From assembly GCA_944324965.1 (NCBI GenBank), contig CALUYH010000006.1:1-64000 (forward strand): DNA of 64,000 bases, read 5' to 3'. The notes under the pieces were generated by a model. It was not told the DNA's origin. It did no database searches and saw only the letters and a list, made by a program, of their open reading frames with translations. The DNA comes from Candidatus Avelusimicrobium gallinaceum. Lineage in GTDB: Bacteria; Elusimicrobiota; Elusimicrobia; Elusimicrobiales; Elusimicrobiaceae. This document shows positions 49,661 through 58,775 of the stretch, one piece after another (positions within the stretch are counted from its first letter, which is position 1; every line of letters begins with the position of its first letter). The translations under genes and the position numbers were made by a program.

Positions 49661-52600
49661 ATGACAGACAAACAAAACCCGTCTTTTACCCGCTACTACG
49701 GCCTGCCCAACGGCGCCGCCAAGGCGTACTTTGTTTGCCAAAAATACCTCAATAACGGGCAAAACGCCCTGTTTGTTTCCTCCTCCGATACCGACGATTT
49801 TGACGACGCCGCGCACGAGTTTGCTCCGCGCGGCGCACAAGTATTTCACCTGCCGGAAACCGATACGGGGCGGCTCAACGCCCTGTATGCACTGCTGGCG
49901 CCGGCCTCGGGCCCGCGGCTGGTCAGCACGTCGTACGAAATGCTGTCCACCCCGCTGCCGGACCCGGAAGAATTTAAAAAACGCCTGTTTATCGTCCACC
50001 GCGGCGACACCATGCGCCGCCAAGAACTGCTGGACCGGCTGGAAAACGCCGGCTACACGCGTGAAGACTACGCCGAAACGCCCGGCCAATACGCCGCCCG
50101 CGGCAGCGTGGTGGACATTTTTTGCCTAAACCGCCCGGAACCGCTGCGCCTGTACTTTGCCGGCAACCGCGTGGACGTCATCAGCGCGTTTGACCTGGAC
50201 ACCCAAAACACCAAAGAACACGTGGACGAAGCCGTCATCATCGCGCTGACGTTTGACAAGACGCCCGCCGTCCTGACGGACTACGCGCCGCACTATCAAT
50301 ATATTTTTGACGAGCCCGACAAAGAATTTGACCTTTCTTCCTATCCGGCCTGCGCCATTACTACCTTGTTGCCGTCGGCCGACGGCGTGGATTGCGGCCT
50401 AAAATCCAACATCGCGTTTAACGCCAATATGGCGCTGCTGGACAAAGAAGTATCCTCTTTGCAACAGCGGGATATGACGGTGAGCATTTGCTGTTTGAAC
50501 CGCGGCGAGCTGGACCGCATGACGGAGCTGGCGGCCGATTACCCGCACCTCAAAAAAGCGCTTTTCAAAATTTCCCCGCTCACCCAAGGTTTTTACAGCC
50601 CGGCCGACCATTTTGCCCTCATCACCAGCAACGAAATTTTAAACCGCCGCTACAACACGGCCACCGTCTTAAAACGCTTTGACGTGGAAGGCGCCAAACG
50701 CGTGCGCTTTAAAGAATTGCAGGCCGGCGATTACGTGGTGCACCAGGAGCACGGCATCGGCCGCTACCTGGGGCTGGAAGTATTGGATAAAGAAGAAAAT
50801 CCCACCGACTGCCTGATTATTGAATACCGCCGCGGCAGCCGCCTGTACGTGCCGATGTACGACTTTAAAAAAGTGCAAAAATACATTGGCGCCGGCGGCA
50901 AACGCCCCACGCTTTCCGTGCTGGGCGGCGTGGCGTGGAAAGACGTTAAAAAACGCGTGAAGGAAGAAGCCCAAAAAGCCGCCAAAGAAATTTTGAAATT
51001 GGAAGCCCTGCGCCTGGCCTCCCCCGCACCCGCTGTGCCCGGGGACAGCCGCATTGAACAGGAATTTGCCGACTCCTTCCCGTACGTACTCACGCCGGGG
51101 CAGGAACAGGCCATCAAAGACACGTTGCACGATCTGGATTTACCCAAACCGATGGACCGCGTGCTGGTGGGCGATGTGGGCTTTGGCAAGACGGAAGTAG
51201 CCATGCGGGCCGCGCTCAAGGTGGCACTGTCGGGCAAGCAGGTGATGGTGCTCGTACCCACCACCATTTTGGCGGACCAGCACTACAAAACGTTCACCAA
51301 ACGTATGGCCGGGTTCCCGGTCAACGTACGGATGCTGTGCCGCTTTCAAACGCCCAAAGAACAAAAGGCCGTGATAGAAGAACTCAAAAACGGCGTGTGC
51401 GATATCATCATCGGTACCCACCGTCTGATGAGCAAGGACATTTCTTTCCACGATTTGGGCCTGGTGATTATTGACGAAGAACACCGCTTCGGCGTCAAGC
51501 AGAAAGAAAAAATCCGCGCCGCCAGTGCGGGCGTCCACTCGCTGATGTTAAGCGCCACGCCCATCCCGCGCACGCTCAACCAATCGCTTTCTTCCCTGCG
51601 CGACATTTCGCTCATTGATACGCCGCCCCGCGGCCGCACGCCGATTAAAACCGTCGTAACCGCCTGGAATAACGACCTGGCGGCCGCCGCCATCAACCAG
51701 GAACTCGCCCGCGGCGGGCAGATTTACTACGTCTACAACAGCGTGCAGAGTATGCAATCGCGCTATTTGTTTTTAAAGAAGCTCGTCCCCCAGGCGCGCA
51801 TTTGTATGGCGCACGGCCAAATGGACGAGAAAGAATTGGAACAAACCCTGTGGGACTTTAACCAAGGCAAATATGATATTTTACTGGCCTCCACCATTAT
51901 TGAGTCCGGCATAGACATTACAAACGCCAACACGCTCATCGTGGAAAACGCCCAAAACTTCGGGTTGGCCCAGCTCTACCAGTTGCGCGGGCGCATCGGC
52001 CGCGGCAGCACCAAAGCCTACTGCTACCTGTTCCACCCGGATTGGCTGTTTAAAAAGCCGGAAGAACCCGACAATAATTTTACCGATTTGTCCGCCGTCT
52101 ACTGGAAACCCAAAGAAGAAAAAGACCCCACCGAAGAAGCCCGCCAGCGCCTGGCCGCTTTGATGGAATTTGGTGAATTGGGCAGCGGTTTCCGCCTGGC
52201 CCTGCGGGATATGGAAATCCGCGGCGCGGGCGACTTGCTGGGCGTAAAGCAGCACGGCTACGTAAACGAAGTAGGGTTAAGCCTGTACTGCGATTTGGTA
52301 GCCGCGGAAGTGAAAAAACTAAAAGGCGAACGCGTGGAACGCGTGCTGCGGGCCAAGGTCAACCTGCCCGTGGCGGCCTACATTCCGCCCGACTACGTGC
52401 CCGACGACGCCGAACGTTTGAAATACTACAAGGAACTGATGGACGCCGACGACGCCAAAACCCAAACCATTTTGGCCCGCCTGCAGGATTTAAGCGGCCC
52501 GCTGCCGCAGGAAGTAAAAAATTTGACGGAACTGTTCCGCTTGTCCGCGCGGGCGGGCGCGCTGGAAATCTACCACGTGGATTGGATAGACGGCAAGCTG

Positions 52601-52804
52601 GAGCTGTTATTCACGCGACGGTTTAAAATGCCGCCCACCCTGCCCGGGGAACTGTTCAACCGCTTTGGGGCGGAGCATGTGGAATTTGTCAAATCCAAAA
52701 ACGGCGACGGCCTGCATTTGACCGCACCGGAAGGGCGGGACCCGGTAGCCTTCACGCAGGAAACGCTGGGCTTTTTTGAAAGAATTTTAAAACCGCAAAA
52801 ATGA
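49661..52804 (+). CDS. mfd: Transcription-repair coupling factor Mfd
   Basis: A 1047-residue DNA translocase that removes stalled RNA polymerase and recruits UvrA. It has a UvrB-like N-terminal part, the polymerase-interacting domain (KELQAGDYVVHQEHGIGRYL), and a RecG-like motor with Walker A GDVGFGKTE (about 504-512), DEEH (near 605) and QLRGRIGRG, then a TRCF C-terminal domain. It is shorter than E. coli Mfd (1148). No SD is seen before the ATG. Its stop TGA is part of the extended -10 element of the next gene. Confidence 0.96.
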   Translation: MTDKQNPSFTRYYGLPNGAAKAYFVCQKYLNNGQNALFVSSSDTDDFDDAAHEFAPRGAQVFHLPETDTGRLNALYALLAPASGPRLVSTSYEMLSTPLPDPEEFKKRLFIVHRGDTMRRQELLDRLENAGYTREDYAETPGQYAARGSVVDIFCLNRPEPLRLYFAGNRVDVISAFDLDTQNTKEHVDEAVIIALTFDKTPAVLTDYAPHYQYIFDEPDKEFDLSSYPACAITTLLPSADGVDCGLKSNIAFNANMALLDKEVSSLQQRDMTVSICCLNRGELDRMTELAADYPHLKKALFKISPLTQGFYSPADHFALITSNEILNRRYNTATVLKRFDVEGAKRVRFKELQAGDYVVHQEHGIGRYLGLEVLDKEENPTDCLIIEYRRGSRLYVPMYDFKKVQKYIGAGGKRPTLSVLGGVAWKDVKKRVKEEAQKAAKEILKLEALRLASPAPAVPGDSRIEQEFADSFPYVLTPGQEQAIKDTLHDLDLPKPMDRVLVGDVGFGKTEVAMRAALKVALSGKQVMVLVPTTILADQHYKTFTKRMAGFPVNVRMLCRFQTPKEQKAVIEELKNGVCDIIIGTHRLMSKDISFHDLGLVIIDEEHRFGVKQKEKIRAASAGVHSLMLSATPIPRTLNQSLSSLRDISLIDTPPRGRTPIKTVVTAWNNDLAAAAINQELARGGQIYYVYNSVQSMQSRYLFLKKLVPQARICMAHGQMDEKELEQTLWDFNQGKYDILLASTIIESGIDITNANTLIVENAQNFGLAQLYQLRGRIGRGSTKAYCYLFHPDWLFKKPEEPDNNFTDLSAVYWKPKEEKDPTEEARQRLAALMEFGELGSGFRLALRDMEIRGAGDLLGVKQHGYVNEVGLSLYCDLVAAEVKKLKGERVERVLRAKVNLPVAAYIPPDYVPDDAERLKYYKELMDADDAKTQTILARLQDLSGPLPQEVKNLTELFRLSARAGALEIYHVDWIDGKLELLFTRRFKMPPTLPGELFNRFGAEHVEFVKSKNGDGLHLTAPEGRDPVAFTQETLGFFERILKPQK

Positions 52805-52818
52805 TATAGTATATGCAT

Positions 52819-53637
52819 ATGAAACACCAGTGGATGTTAGCCCTTTTGTTGCTCACCGCGTTCGGCTGCCGGCAGGAAGCGCCTGCCGTAACGCAGGACA
52901 CCGCCGCCCGCGTAGGCAAAGAAACCATCACGGAGCAGGACGTGGCCTCCCGCCTGGCGTTACTGTCCGACGAAGACCGCGAATTTGCCCAAACGCCCAT
53001 CGGCCGGCAGAATTTGCTGCAAATCATCACGCGCGAAAAGCTCGTGGCCGCCGCCGCCAAGGACGAAAAGCTGGACGAATCGGACGTGTACCTTTCCATC
53101 ATGGACGACAAACGCCGCCAGCTGGAAGACATTTATAACGAATTTGCCGCCCAAACGCTGGAACAGCTGTGGTACGACGAATTAAAGGAAAAAGGCGAAA
53201 CCGCCGTATCGGACGAAGAAATCAGCGCGTACTACAAAAAGTACCCGTACGAAATGACCATCAAGCAAATCATCATTGATAACGCCCAAACGGCCGACCA
53301 GGTACTCCGTGCGCTAAAATCGTCCCCCCGCCGCTGGAAAGAATTGGAACGCCAGTACAGCGTGGCGCCCGAATCCTTGCGGCAAATTACCGTTATGCCC
53401 GGGGAATATCTGCCGGATATTGAAGTGATTGCCGCCAACTCCCCCACGGGCAGTGTGCAGGGTTTCTTCAAAACGGCACAGGGATTTCATATAATAATGA
53501 AAACAAGCGACAAGCGCCTTTCGCGCAAAGACGCCGAGCCGCGCATCCGGCAAGTGCTGGAAGACCGGAAGTTGGATAAAGTTTTGGACTCTTTAAAAAA
53601 TAAATACGAGGTTGTGATATATGAAAAAAGCGAATAA
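52819..53637 (+). CDS. SurA/parvulin-like lipoprotein
   Basis: A 272-residue exported protein. The signal ends in LLTAFGC, an imperfect lipobox. A SurA-type helical N-terminal domain and a parvulin-like region follow (TIKQIIIDNAQTADQVLRAL, then SVQGFFKTAQGFHIIMKTSD). The protein probably helps fold outer-membrane proteins. TGA-TATAGT lies 8 nt before the ATG at 52819 with no SD; an ATG at 52813 is too close to the -10. It overlaps the next SurA-like gene by 17 nt. Confidence 0.8.
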   Translation: MKHQWMLALLLLTAFGCRQEAPAVTQDTAARVGKETITEQDVASRLALLSDEDREFAQTPIGRQNLLQIITREKLVAAAAKDEKLDESDVYLSIMDDKRRQLEDIYNEFAAQTLEQLWYDELKEKGETAVSDEEISAYYKKYPYEMTIKQIIIDNAQTADQVLRALKSSPRRWKELERQYSVAPESLRQITVMPGEYLPDIEVIAANSPTGSVQGFFKTAQGFHIIMKTSDKRLSRKDAEPRIRQVLEDRKLDKVLDSLKNKYEVVIYEKSE

Positions 53638-54859
53638 ACTGTTTTTAGCCGTCCTACTGGCGGCTGTAGGGGTGAACCTGCAGGCGAAAGTAATGGAATC
53701 CTCCGTCGCTACGGTGAACGGACGCCCGATATTGGCCTCTGAATACGACGCCTATTTGGACGGCGTGGTAGAACAATACCAGCTGGCCGCGCCGCAATTT
53801 TTGCAGCAGCCTTATGCCAAAGATATTTTAGGGCGCGAAGTGCTGAAAGAATTGATTTCCAAAGAACTCTTGTACCAGGCCGCGGAAGAAGAAAAAATCC
53901 AGGTAAAAGATTCGGAAATTGACGCCGGCGTAAACGAAATCAAGGCCCGCTTTATCGTGGATGAAACCACCGGCAAGCCCGACGAAAAAGGTGCCGAAAA
54001 ACGCTTCAACCAGGCGCTTAAAAAACAAGGCATGAGCTTTAAAGCCTACAAAAACAAACTCTCCAAAGACATTGCCGTGCGCAAACTGATGGAGCAGAAA
54101 TTGCAGGCCACCGTCAAACCCGTGGAAGAAGCCGACGCCAAAGCCCTCTACGCCAATGTGGAAGCGGTGATGAAAAACAACACCAAAAAAATCAAAGCGT
54201 TGGAAAAAGAAGACCCGGCCAAATTAAAAGAAGCGCAAGCCATTGCCGCCAAACTCAAACAGCTCACCGGCGAACAGGTGCGCATCGGGCACATTTATCT
54301 GGCCGTCACCAAAGACATGAAGCCCGAAGAAGTAAAAAAGAAAGAAGAACTGGCCAAACAAATCAAAAAAGAAATTGACGGCGGGATGGACTTTTCCGAA
54401 GCGGTCAAAAAATACACCGAAGACAAAAATGCCCTCGCCAGCGGCGGCGATATGATTTTGCTCAAAGGCGTGGCCCCCAAAGCCATCGACAGCAAAGCCT
54501 TCTCGCTGGCCGTCGGTAAGGTAAGCGACCCGATTAAAAGCGACATCGGTTTCCACATCATTAAGATTAAAGAAAAACGGGCCGAAAGATCCATTTCTTA
54601 CGATGATGTAGCGCGGGATTTGGCGCAGTACATCGCCCAACAGCGCGTACAGCTGGCTATGGCGGAATATATTGAAGACCTCTACAACAAGGCCGACGTA
54701 AAAGTAACTATTAAGTACGAATCGGACCCGTTGTTGGAAGAAGCCCAAGCCAAAGCGGCCGCCAAAGACGCCAAAGCCGAAGCTAAAAAAGATACCAAGG
54801 CCGACGCCAAAAAAGACGCCAAGGCCGAAGAAAAAGCCGCTGAAACCGACAAAAAATAA
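53621..54859 (+). CDS. surA: SurA-like periplasmic peptidyl-prolyl isomerase
   Basis: A 412-residue protein with a signal peptide (KLFLAVLLAAVGVNLQA), a SurA_N chaperone domain (VATVNGRPILASEYDAYLDG), and a parvulin isomerase domain (about 222-325) with VRIGHIYLAV, GGMDFSEAVKKYTEDKNALA and DIGFHIIKI. It ends in a 45-residue low-complexity Ala/Lys/Asp/Glu tail, which is unusual for SurA. It overlaps the previous related gene by 17 nt. Confidence 0.87.
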   Translation: MKKANKLFLAVLLAAVGVNLQAKVMESSVATVNGRPILASEYDAYLDGVVEQYQLAAPQFLQQPYAKDILGREVLKELISKELLYQAAEEEKIQVKDSEIDAGVNEIKARFIVDETTGKPDEKGAEKRFNQALKKQGMSFKAYKNKLSKDIAVRKLMEQKLQATVKPVEEADAKALYANVEAVMKNNTKKIKALEKEDPAKLKEAQAIAAKLKQLTGEQVRIGHIYLAVTKDMKPEEVKKKEELAKQIKKEIDGGMDFSEAVKKYTEDKNALASGGDMILLKGVAPKAIDSKAFSLAVGKVSDPIKSDIGFHIIKIKEKRAERSISYDDVARDLAQYIAQQRVQLAMAEYIEDLYNKADVKVTIKYESDPLLEEAQAKAAAKDAKAEAKKDTKADAKKDAKAEEKAAETDKK

Positions 54860-54910
54860 CGGCTTGGAAATTTTGTCCAATTAGTTATACCTAAAAGGCA
54901 AAACGGTTCC

Positions 54911-54921
54911 TCACCTCCTTT
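54911..54921 (+). promoter_or_regulatory. Anti-Shine-Dalgarno-like motif upstream of pdxA
   Basis: TCACCTCCTTT equals the expected 3' tail of 16S rRNA. On the opposite strand it reads as a perfect SD followed by a 7-codon reading frame from GTG. The role is unknown. Confidence 0.35.
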
Positions 54922-54929
54922 TTGAGTCT

Positions 54930-54947
54930 AATTGTATTCGGACAATT
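54930..54947 (+). repeat. Hairpin directly before the pdxA start
   Basis: AATTGT-ATTCGG-ACAATT, a perfect 6-bp stem ending one base before the ATG at 54949. No SD is present, so the hairpin may influence initiation. Confidence 0.45.
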
Positions 54948-54948
54948 C

Positions 54949-55881
54949 ATGAAACCTGTTGTATTTATAACCGCCGGCGACCCGCTAGGAATTGGCCCGG
55001 AAGTAACGGTTAAAGCATTAGAAAATCCTTTAGTACAGCACGCGTGCTCCCCGATTGTCATCGGGGAGCCGTGCTCGCTTTTTCGCGCCGGGTTTAACGA
55101 CCGCATGGCGCGGCTCATCAGCATGGACTCCTGCGAATGCTTGCAGGACGCACCGCACGGGCCGACCGAGGCCGGCGGGGTGGCCTCCTTTAAAGCCGTA
55201 GAACTCGGCTGCAAGCTGGCCGCACGCACCGGGTGCTCCCTGGTGACGGCGCCTATTTCCAAACAAAGCTGGGCCTTGGGGCACATCCCCTACGTGGGCC
55301 ATACGGAACTGCTGCGCGAACGCGCCGGCAAAAACGGGCTGATGATGTTTGTCAGCGGGCGGATACGCTGCGCGCTGGTAAGCGAACATTTTGCCATTGC
55401 CGATTTGCCCCGCATTATCACCCGCGCCCGGGTGGCCGGGGCCGCGCGGCATTTTGCCCAAGCGCTCCAGCGGCTGGGCATTGCCAAACCGCGCATCGGC
55501 GTTTGCGCGCTCAACCCGCACGCGGGCGACAACGGCCAATTCGGCAACGAGGAGCACACCGTCATTGAACCCGCCCTTCGGGCCTTGTGCCGCAAAGGGC
55601 TGCAGTTGGAAGGGCCCTTCCCGGCGGACAGTTTGTGGGCTGCGCATGCCAAAGGTAAGTACGACGGCATTTTGTGCATGTACCACGACCAGGCGCTTTT
55701 GGGCCTGAAGCTGGCCGCACGCGAGCCGATTGTGCACATCACGGCCGGCTTAAAATTCTTGCGCACGTCCCCCACGCACGGGACCGCTTTTGACATTGCA
55801 GGCAAACACTGCGCCGACGAAAGAAGTATGACCTCCGCCATTTTGTTTGCGGCGGCCAGAAGTAAAACTCCGCAATTCTAG
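54949..55881 (+). CDS. pdxA: 4-hydroxythreonine-4-phosphate dehydrogenase
   Basis: A 310-residue NAD-dependent enzyme of the DXP-dependent vitamin B6 pathway. It has FITAGDPLGIGPEVTVKALE, SLVTAPISKQSW, YVGHTELLRERAG (metal His), CALNPHAGDNGQFGNEE (metal His) and CMYHDQALLGLKL (metal His). All family signatures are present. The start MKPVVFITAG at 54949 lacks an SD and follows a hairpin. It ends before a terminator. Confidence 0.95.
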   Translation: MKPVVFITAGDPLGIGPEVTVKALENPLVQHACSPIVIGEPCSLFRAGFNDRMARLISMDSCECLQDAPHGPTEAGGVASFKAVELGCKLAARTGCSLVTAPISKQSWALGHIPYVGHTELLRERAGKNGLMMFVSGRIRCALVSEHFAIADLPRIITRARVAGAARHFAQALQRLGIAKPRIGVCALNPHAGDNGQFGNEEHTVIEPALRALCRKGLQLEGPFPADSLWAAHAKGKYDGILCMYHDQALLGLKLAAREPIVHITAGLKFLRTSPTHGTAFDIAGKHCADERSMTSAILFAAARSKTPQF

Positions 55882-55910
55882 TACGACACCCCGCTTTCTA
55901 TTTTTATTTA

Positions 55911-55935
55911 CCCCCGCCCACCGGCGGGGTTTTTG
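55911..55935 (+). terminator. Rho-independent terminator after pdxA
   Basis: CCCCGCC / GGCGGGG then TTTTTG. Confidence 0.85.
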
Positions 55936-56016
55936 CTTTTCGGCTTCGGGCGGGAGTCCGGCCGAAAGGGCAACTGCTTTTTCGGCGGGAAAGCCCCCCA
56001 CGCCCCCTGTTTTATT

Positions 56017-56025
56017 TGTTACAAT
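56017..56025 (+). promoter_or_regulatory. Extended -10 promoter of birA-oad operon
   Basis: TGT-TACAAT lies 6 nt before the birA ATG; no -35 box or SD is visible, consistent with a leaderless start. Confidence 0.6.
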
Positions 56026-56031
56026 GGGTGT

Positions 56032-56736
56032 ATGGGCTCCATCATTCATTTTGAAGAAATTGATTCCACCAATAACTACCTAAAAGAGCACTGTTCCTCT
56101 TTGGCGCACGGAACTATCGTTACGGCGGACCGCCAAACCGCCGGGCGCGGGCGCTTTAACCGCAAGTGGGAGTCCCAGGAAGGCGGCCTGTATTTTTCCC
56201 TTTTAATCAAACCGCAGCAAACCGATTTTTGGCCCAACTTCACGCAGCTGATGGGGCTGGCTTTGTGCCGCGCAATTGAAAAGCTGTACCCGCACACCTA
56301 TTTAAAATGGCCCAACGACGTGCTGGCCGACGGCAAAAAGCTGTGCGGCATTTTGAGCGAAGGCGTCCTGTCCGGCGGGAAGCTGGAAGGGATGGTCATC
56401 GGCACGGGCGTGAACGTCGGGCAGAAAACCATGCCGGACGTCGGGCAGCCGGCCACGTCGCTCTATATGCTAGGCGTACAGACCGACAAACAACTTTTGT
56501 TAAACGACATTATGCAGTATTTTTGGCAGGACTACCCTGCCGTAGAAGCACAAGGCTTTGCCGCCATTTGCGAACCGTACAAAAAACGGTTCCCGTTTAT
56601 CGGCAAAGAAATATCCGTCAAAAACGGTGAAAAACCCCTTTTCGGCACCGTGCGGGACGTATCGGAGCGCGGGACGCTCCTGCTCGCCACCGCCAGCGGC
56701 CAGGAAGAAATATATATAGGAGACCTGATTGTATGA
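56032..56736 (+). CDS. birA: Biotin-protein ligase without HTH domain
   Basis: A 234-residue enzyme that attaches biotin to carrier lysines. It has FEEIDSTNNYLKEH, TADRQTAGRGRFNRKWESQE (GRGRxxRxW), LKWPNDVLADGKKLCGIL and VIGTGVNVGQK. The N-terminal DNA-binding domain of E. coli BirA is absent, so it cannot act as a repressor. The start at 56032 fits the first conserved strand and the -10 element. It is the first gene before oadG-oadA-oadB, whose alpha subunit carries the biotin site. Confidence 0.93.
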   Translation: MGSIIHFEEIDSTNNYLKEHCSSLAHGTIVTADRQTAGRGRFNRKWESQEGGLYFSLLIKPQQTDFWPNFTQLMGLALCRAIEKLYPHTYLKWPNDVLADGKKLCGILSEGVLSGGKLEGMVIGTGVNVGQKTMPDVGQPATSLYMLGVQTDKQLLLNDIMQYFWQDYPAVEAQGFAAICEPYKKRFPFIGKEISVKNGEKPLFGTVRDVSERGTLLLATASGQEEIYIGDLIV

Positions 56737-56951
56737 GTGCAGATAATCTGATGATGCAATCCGTCAACATTACGATAATCGGAATGTTGGTCGTGTTCGT
56801 ATTTCTGATCATCATGATCGGAATTATGAAAGTGTTGGGCAAGCTGGTGCAAGCGATGGAAAAATACTTCCCGCAGACCGTGCCCGCCGCCGAGGACAAC
56901 GCACTAATTGCAGTGGCCGTGGCCGCCGCCAGAAGATTTCAAGGAAAATAA
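56733..56951 (+). CDS. oadG: Oxaloacetate decarboxylase gamma-like subunit (OadG)
   Basis: A 72-residue protein with one membrane helix (about 12-35, ITIIGMLVVFVFLIIMIGIM), then a short charged tail. This is the size and layout of OadG subunits that link alpha and beta subunits of sodium-pumping decarboxylases. The ATG overlaps the birA stop, and oadA follows after 15 nt. Identity rests mainly on position and topology. Confidence 0.8.
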   Translation: MSADNLMMQSVNITIIGMLVVFVFLIIMIGIMKVLGKLVQAMEKYFPQTVPAAEDNALIAVAVAAARRFQGK

Positions 56952-56966
56952 ACGAGGGGAACCCAT

Positions 56967-58763
56967 ATGAAAAAAATTAATTTTATGCTCACTGCGTTCC
57001 GCGACGGTTTTCAATCCGTCTACGGTGCGCGCGTACTTACCAAAGACTTTATGCCCGCGGTAGAAGCTGCCCGCCATGCCGGCATTACCCACATGGAATT
57101 TGGCGGCGGGGCGCGCTTCCAGGCGTTGTTCTTTTACTGCAACGAAAACGCCTTTGATATGATGGACACGTTCCGCAAAACCGCCGGCCCGGACGCCAAC
57201 CTGCAAACCTTGGCCCGCGGCGTGAACGTGGTCGGTTTGGACAGCCAGCCTTCCGACGTCATCAAAGCCCACGCCAAGCTGTTCAAAAAACACGGCACCA
57301 CCACCATCCGCAACTTTGATGCGTTAAACGACGTAAACAACCTGATTTATTCCGGCCAGTGCATCCACGATGCGGGCCTGAAGCACGAAGTGTGCGTAAG
57401 CATGATGTCCCTGGCCCCGGGCTGGGATCACACCGGCACCATTCACACCGAAGTGTTCTACGAAAAAATTCTGCGCCAGATTTTGGATTCCGGCGTTCCG
57501 TTTGACTCCGTCTGCTTTAAAGACGCGTCCGGTACTTCCACTCCGTCCACCGTCGGCAAGACCATTGCCATGGCCCGCCGCCTGCTGCCCGAAGGCACCA
57601 AAATCGTGTTCCACACGCACGAAACGGCCGGCAACTCCATTGCCTGCTGTCTGGAAGCCATCCACGCCGGCGCCGACCAGCTGGACCTTTCCATGCAGCC
57701 CGTATCCGGCGGCACCTGCCAGCCCGATATTTTAACGATGTGGCACGCCCTGCGCGGCACGGATTATACGCTGGATATTGATACCAAAAAAATCCAGGAA
57801 GCCGAAAACGTGTTCCAGGAATGCATGAGCAAATACTTCCTGCCGCCCGAGGCCACCGCGGTCAACCCGATTATTCCGTTCTCTCCGCTGCCCGGCGGCG
57901 CGTTGACGGCCAACACCCAAATGATGCGCGACAACGGCACCTTTAACAAATTCCCCGAAGTCGTAAAAGCCATGGGCGAATGCGTCAAATTGGGCGGGTT
58001 CGGCACGTCCGTCACCCCCGTTTCCCAGTTCTACTTCCAGCAGGCGTACAGCAACGTCATGTTCGGCCCCTGGAAGAAAATCACCCCCGGCTACGGCAAA
58101 ATGGTATTGGGATACTTCGGCAAAACGCCGGTGGAACCCGATCCGGCCGTGGTGAAGGAAGCCAGCGAACAGCTGGGCTTGCCGCCTACCAAGAAAACGC
58201 CGCTTGAAATCAACGACGCCGACCCGAAGAAAGGCCTCAAAGTGGCGGAAGCCAAACTTAAAGAAGCGGGCTTGCCGGTAACGGAAGAAAACGTTTTCAT
58301 CGTGGCCACCTGCGCCGACAAAGGGCTCTTGTTCCTCAAAGGCGAAGCCAAAGTGAACGGTATCCGCTGGGCGGCCGACGCCAAAAAAGCGTCCGCCAAA
58401 GCGGGCGACGCCGTGAAAGTGACCGTAAACGGCAAAGCGTACGAAGTCGTGTTTGACGGCGACAGCGCCGTCGTAAACGGCAAACGCTACGATGTGTCCA
58501 CCTCCGCGTCGGACGCCAAGGCCGACAAAAAGCCTGCTGCGGGCACCGGTGCGGGCAGTGCGGTCAAATCCCCCTTGCCGGGCGCGGTATTGCGCTTGAG
58601 CGCCAAAGAAGGGGAACACGTCAGCGAAGGGCAGGAAATTATCGTCTTGGAAGCGATGAAGATGGAAACCTCCATCGCGGCCACGGCCTCCGGCACCATT
58701 CACTTTGCCGTGAAACAAGGCGACCAGGTGCAAACCGGCGATACGCTGGCCGACATCAAATAA
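56967..58763 (+). CDS. oadA: Biotin-containing carboxyltransferase/oxaloacetate decarboxylase alpha subunit
   Basis: A 598-residue carboxyltransferase with a C-terminal biotin domain. The metal site fits the family: D13 in RDGFQS, K185 in VCFKDASGTS (carbamylated Lys) and H216/H218 in FHTHETAGN. The biotin lysine is K565 in LEAMKMETS. The usual RDAHQS motif reads RDGFQS. A Lys/Ala-rich linker lies at about 505-525. It probably decarboxylates oxaloacetate to pyruvate with OadB and OadG. A pyruvate carboxylase B or methylmalonyl-CoA role is possible. Confidence 0.9.
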   Translation: MKKINFMLTAFRDGFQSVYGARVLTKDFMPAVEAARHAGITHMEFGGGARFQALFFYCNENAFDMMDTFRKTAGPDANLQTLARGVNVVGLDSQPSDVIKAHAKLFKKHGTTTIRNFDALNDVNNLIYSGQCIHDAGLKHEVCVSMMSLAPGWDHTGTIHTEVFYEKILRQILDSGVPFDSVCFKDASGTSTPSTVGKTIAMARRLLPEGTKIVFHTHETAGNSIACCLEAIHAGADQLDLSMQPVSGGTCQPDILTMWHALRGTDYTLDIDTKKIQEAENVFQECMSKYFLPPEATAVNPIIPFSPLPGGALTANTQMMRDNGTFNKFPEVVKAMGECVKLGGFGTSVTPVSQFYFQQAYSNVMFGPWKKITPGYGKMVLGYFGKTPVEPDPAVVKEASEQLGLPPTKKTPLEINDADPKKGLKVAEAKLKEAGLPVTEENVFIVATCADKGLLFLKGEAKVNGIRWAADAKKASAKAGDAVKVTVNGKAYEVVFDGDSAVVNGKRYDVSTSASDAKADKKPAAGTGAGSAVKSPLPGAVLRLSAKEGEHVSEGQEIIVLEAMKMETSIAATASGTIHFAVKQGDQVQTGDTLADIK

Positions 58764-58775
58764 GAGAGGAAACCT

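Noticed and set aside
54911..54921. Possible 16S rRNA 3' end or rRNA fragment
   Set aside because: Only 11 bases match and nothing upstream resembles 16S rRNA; kept only as a regulatory curiosity.
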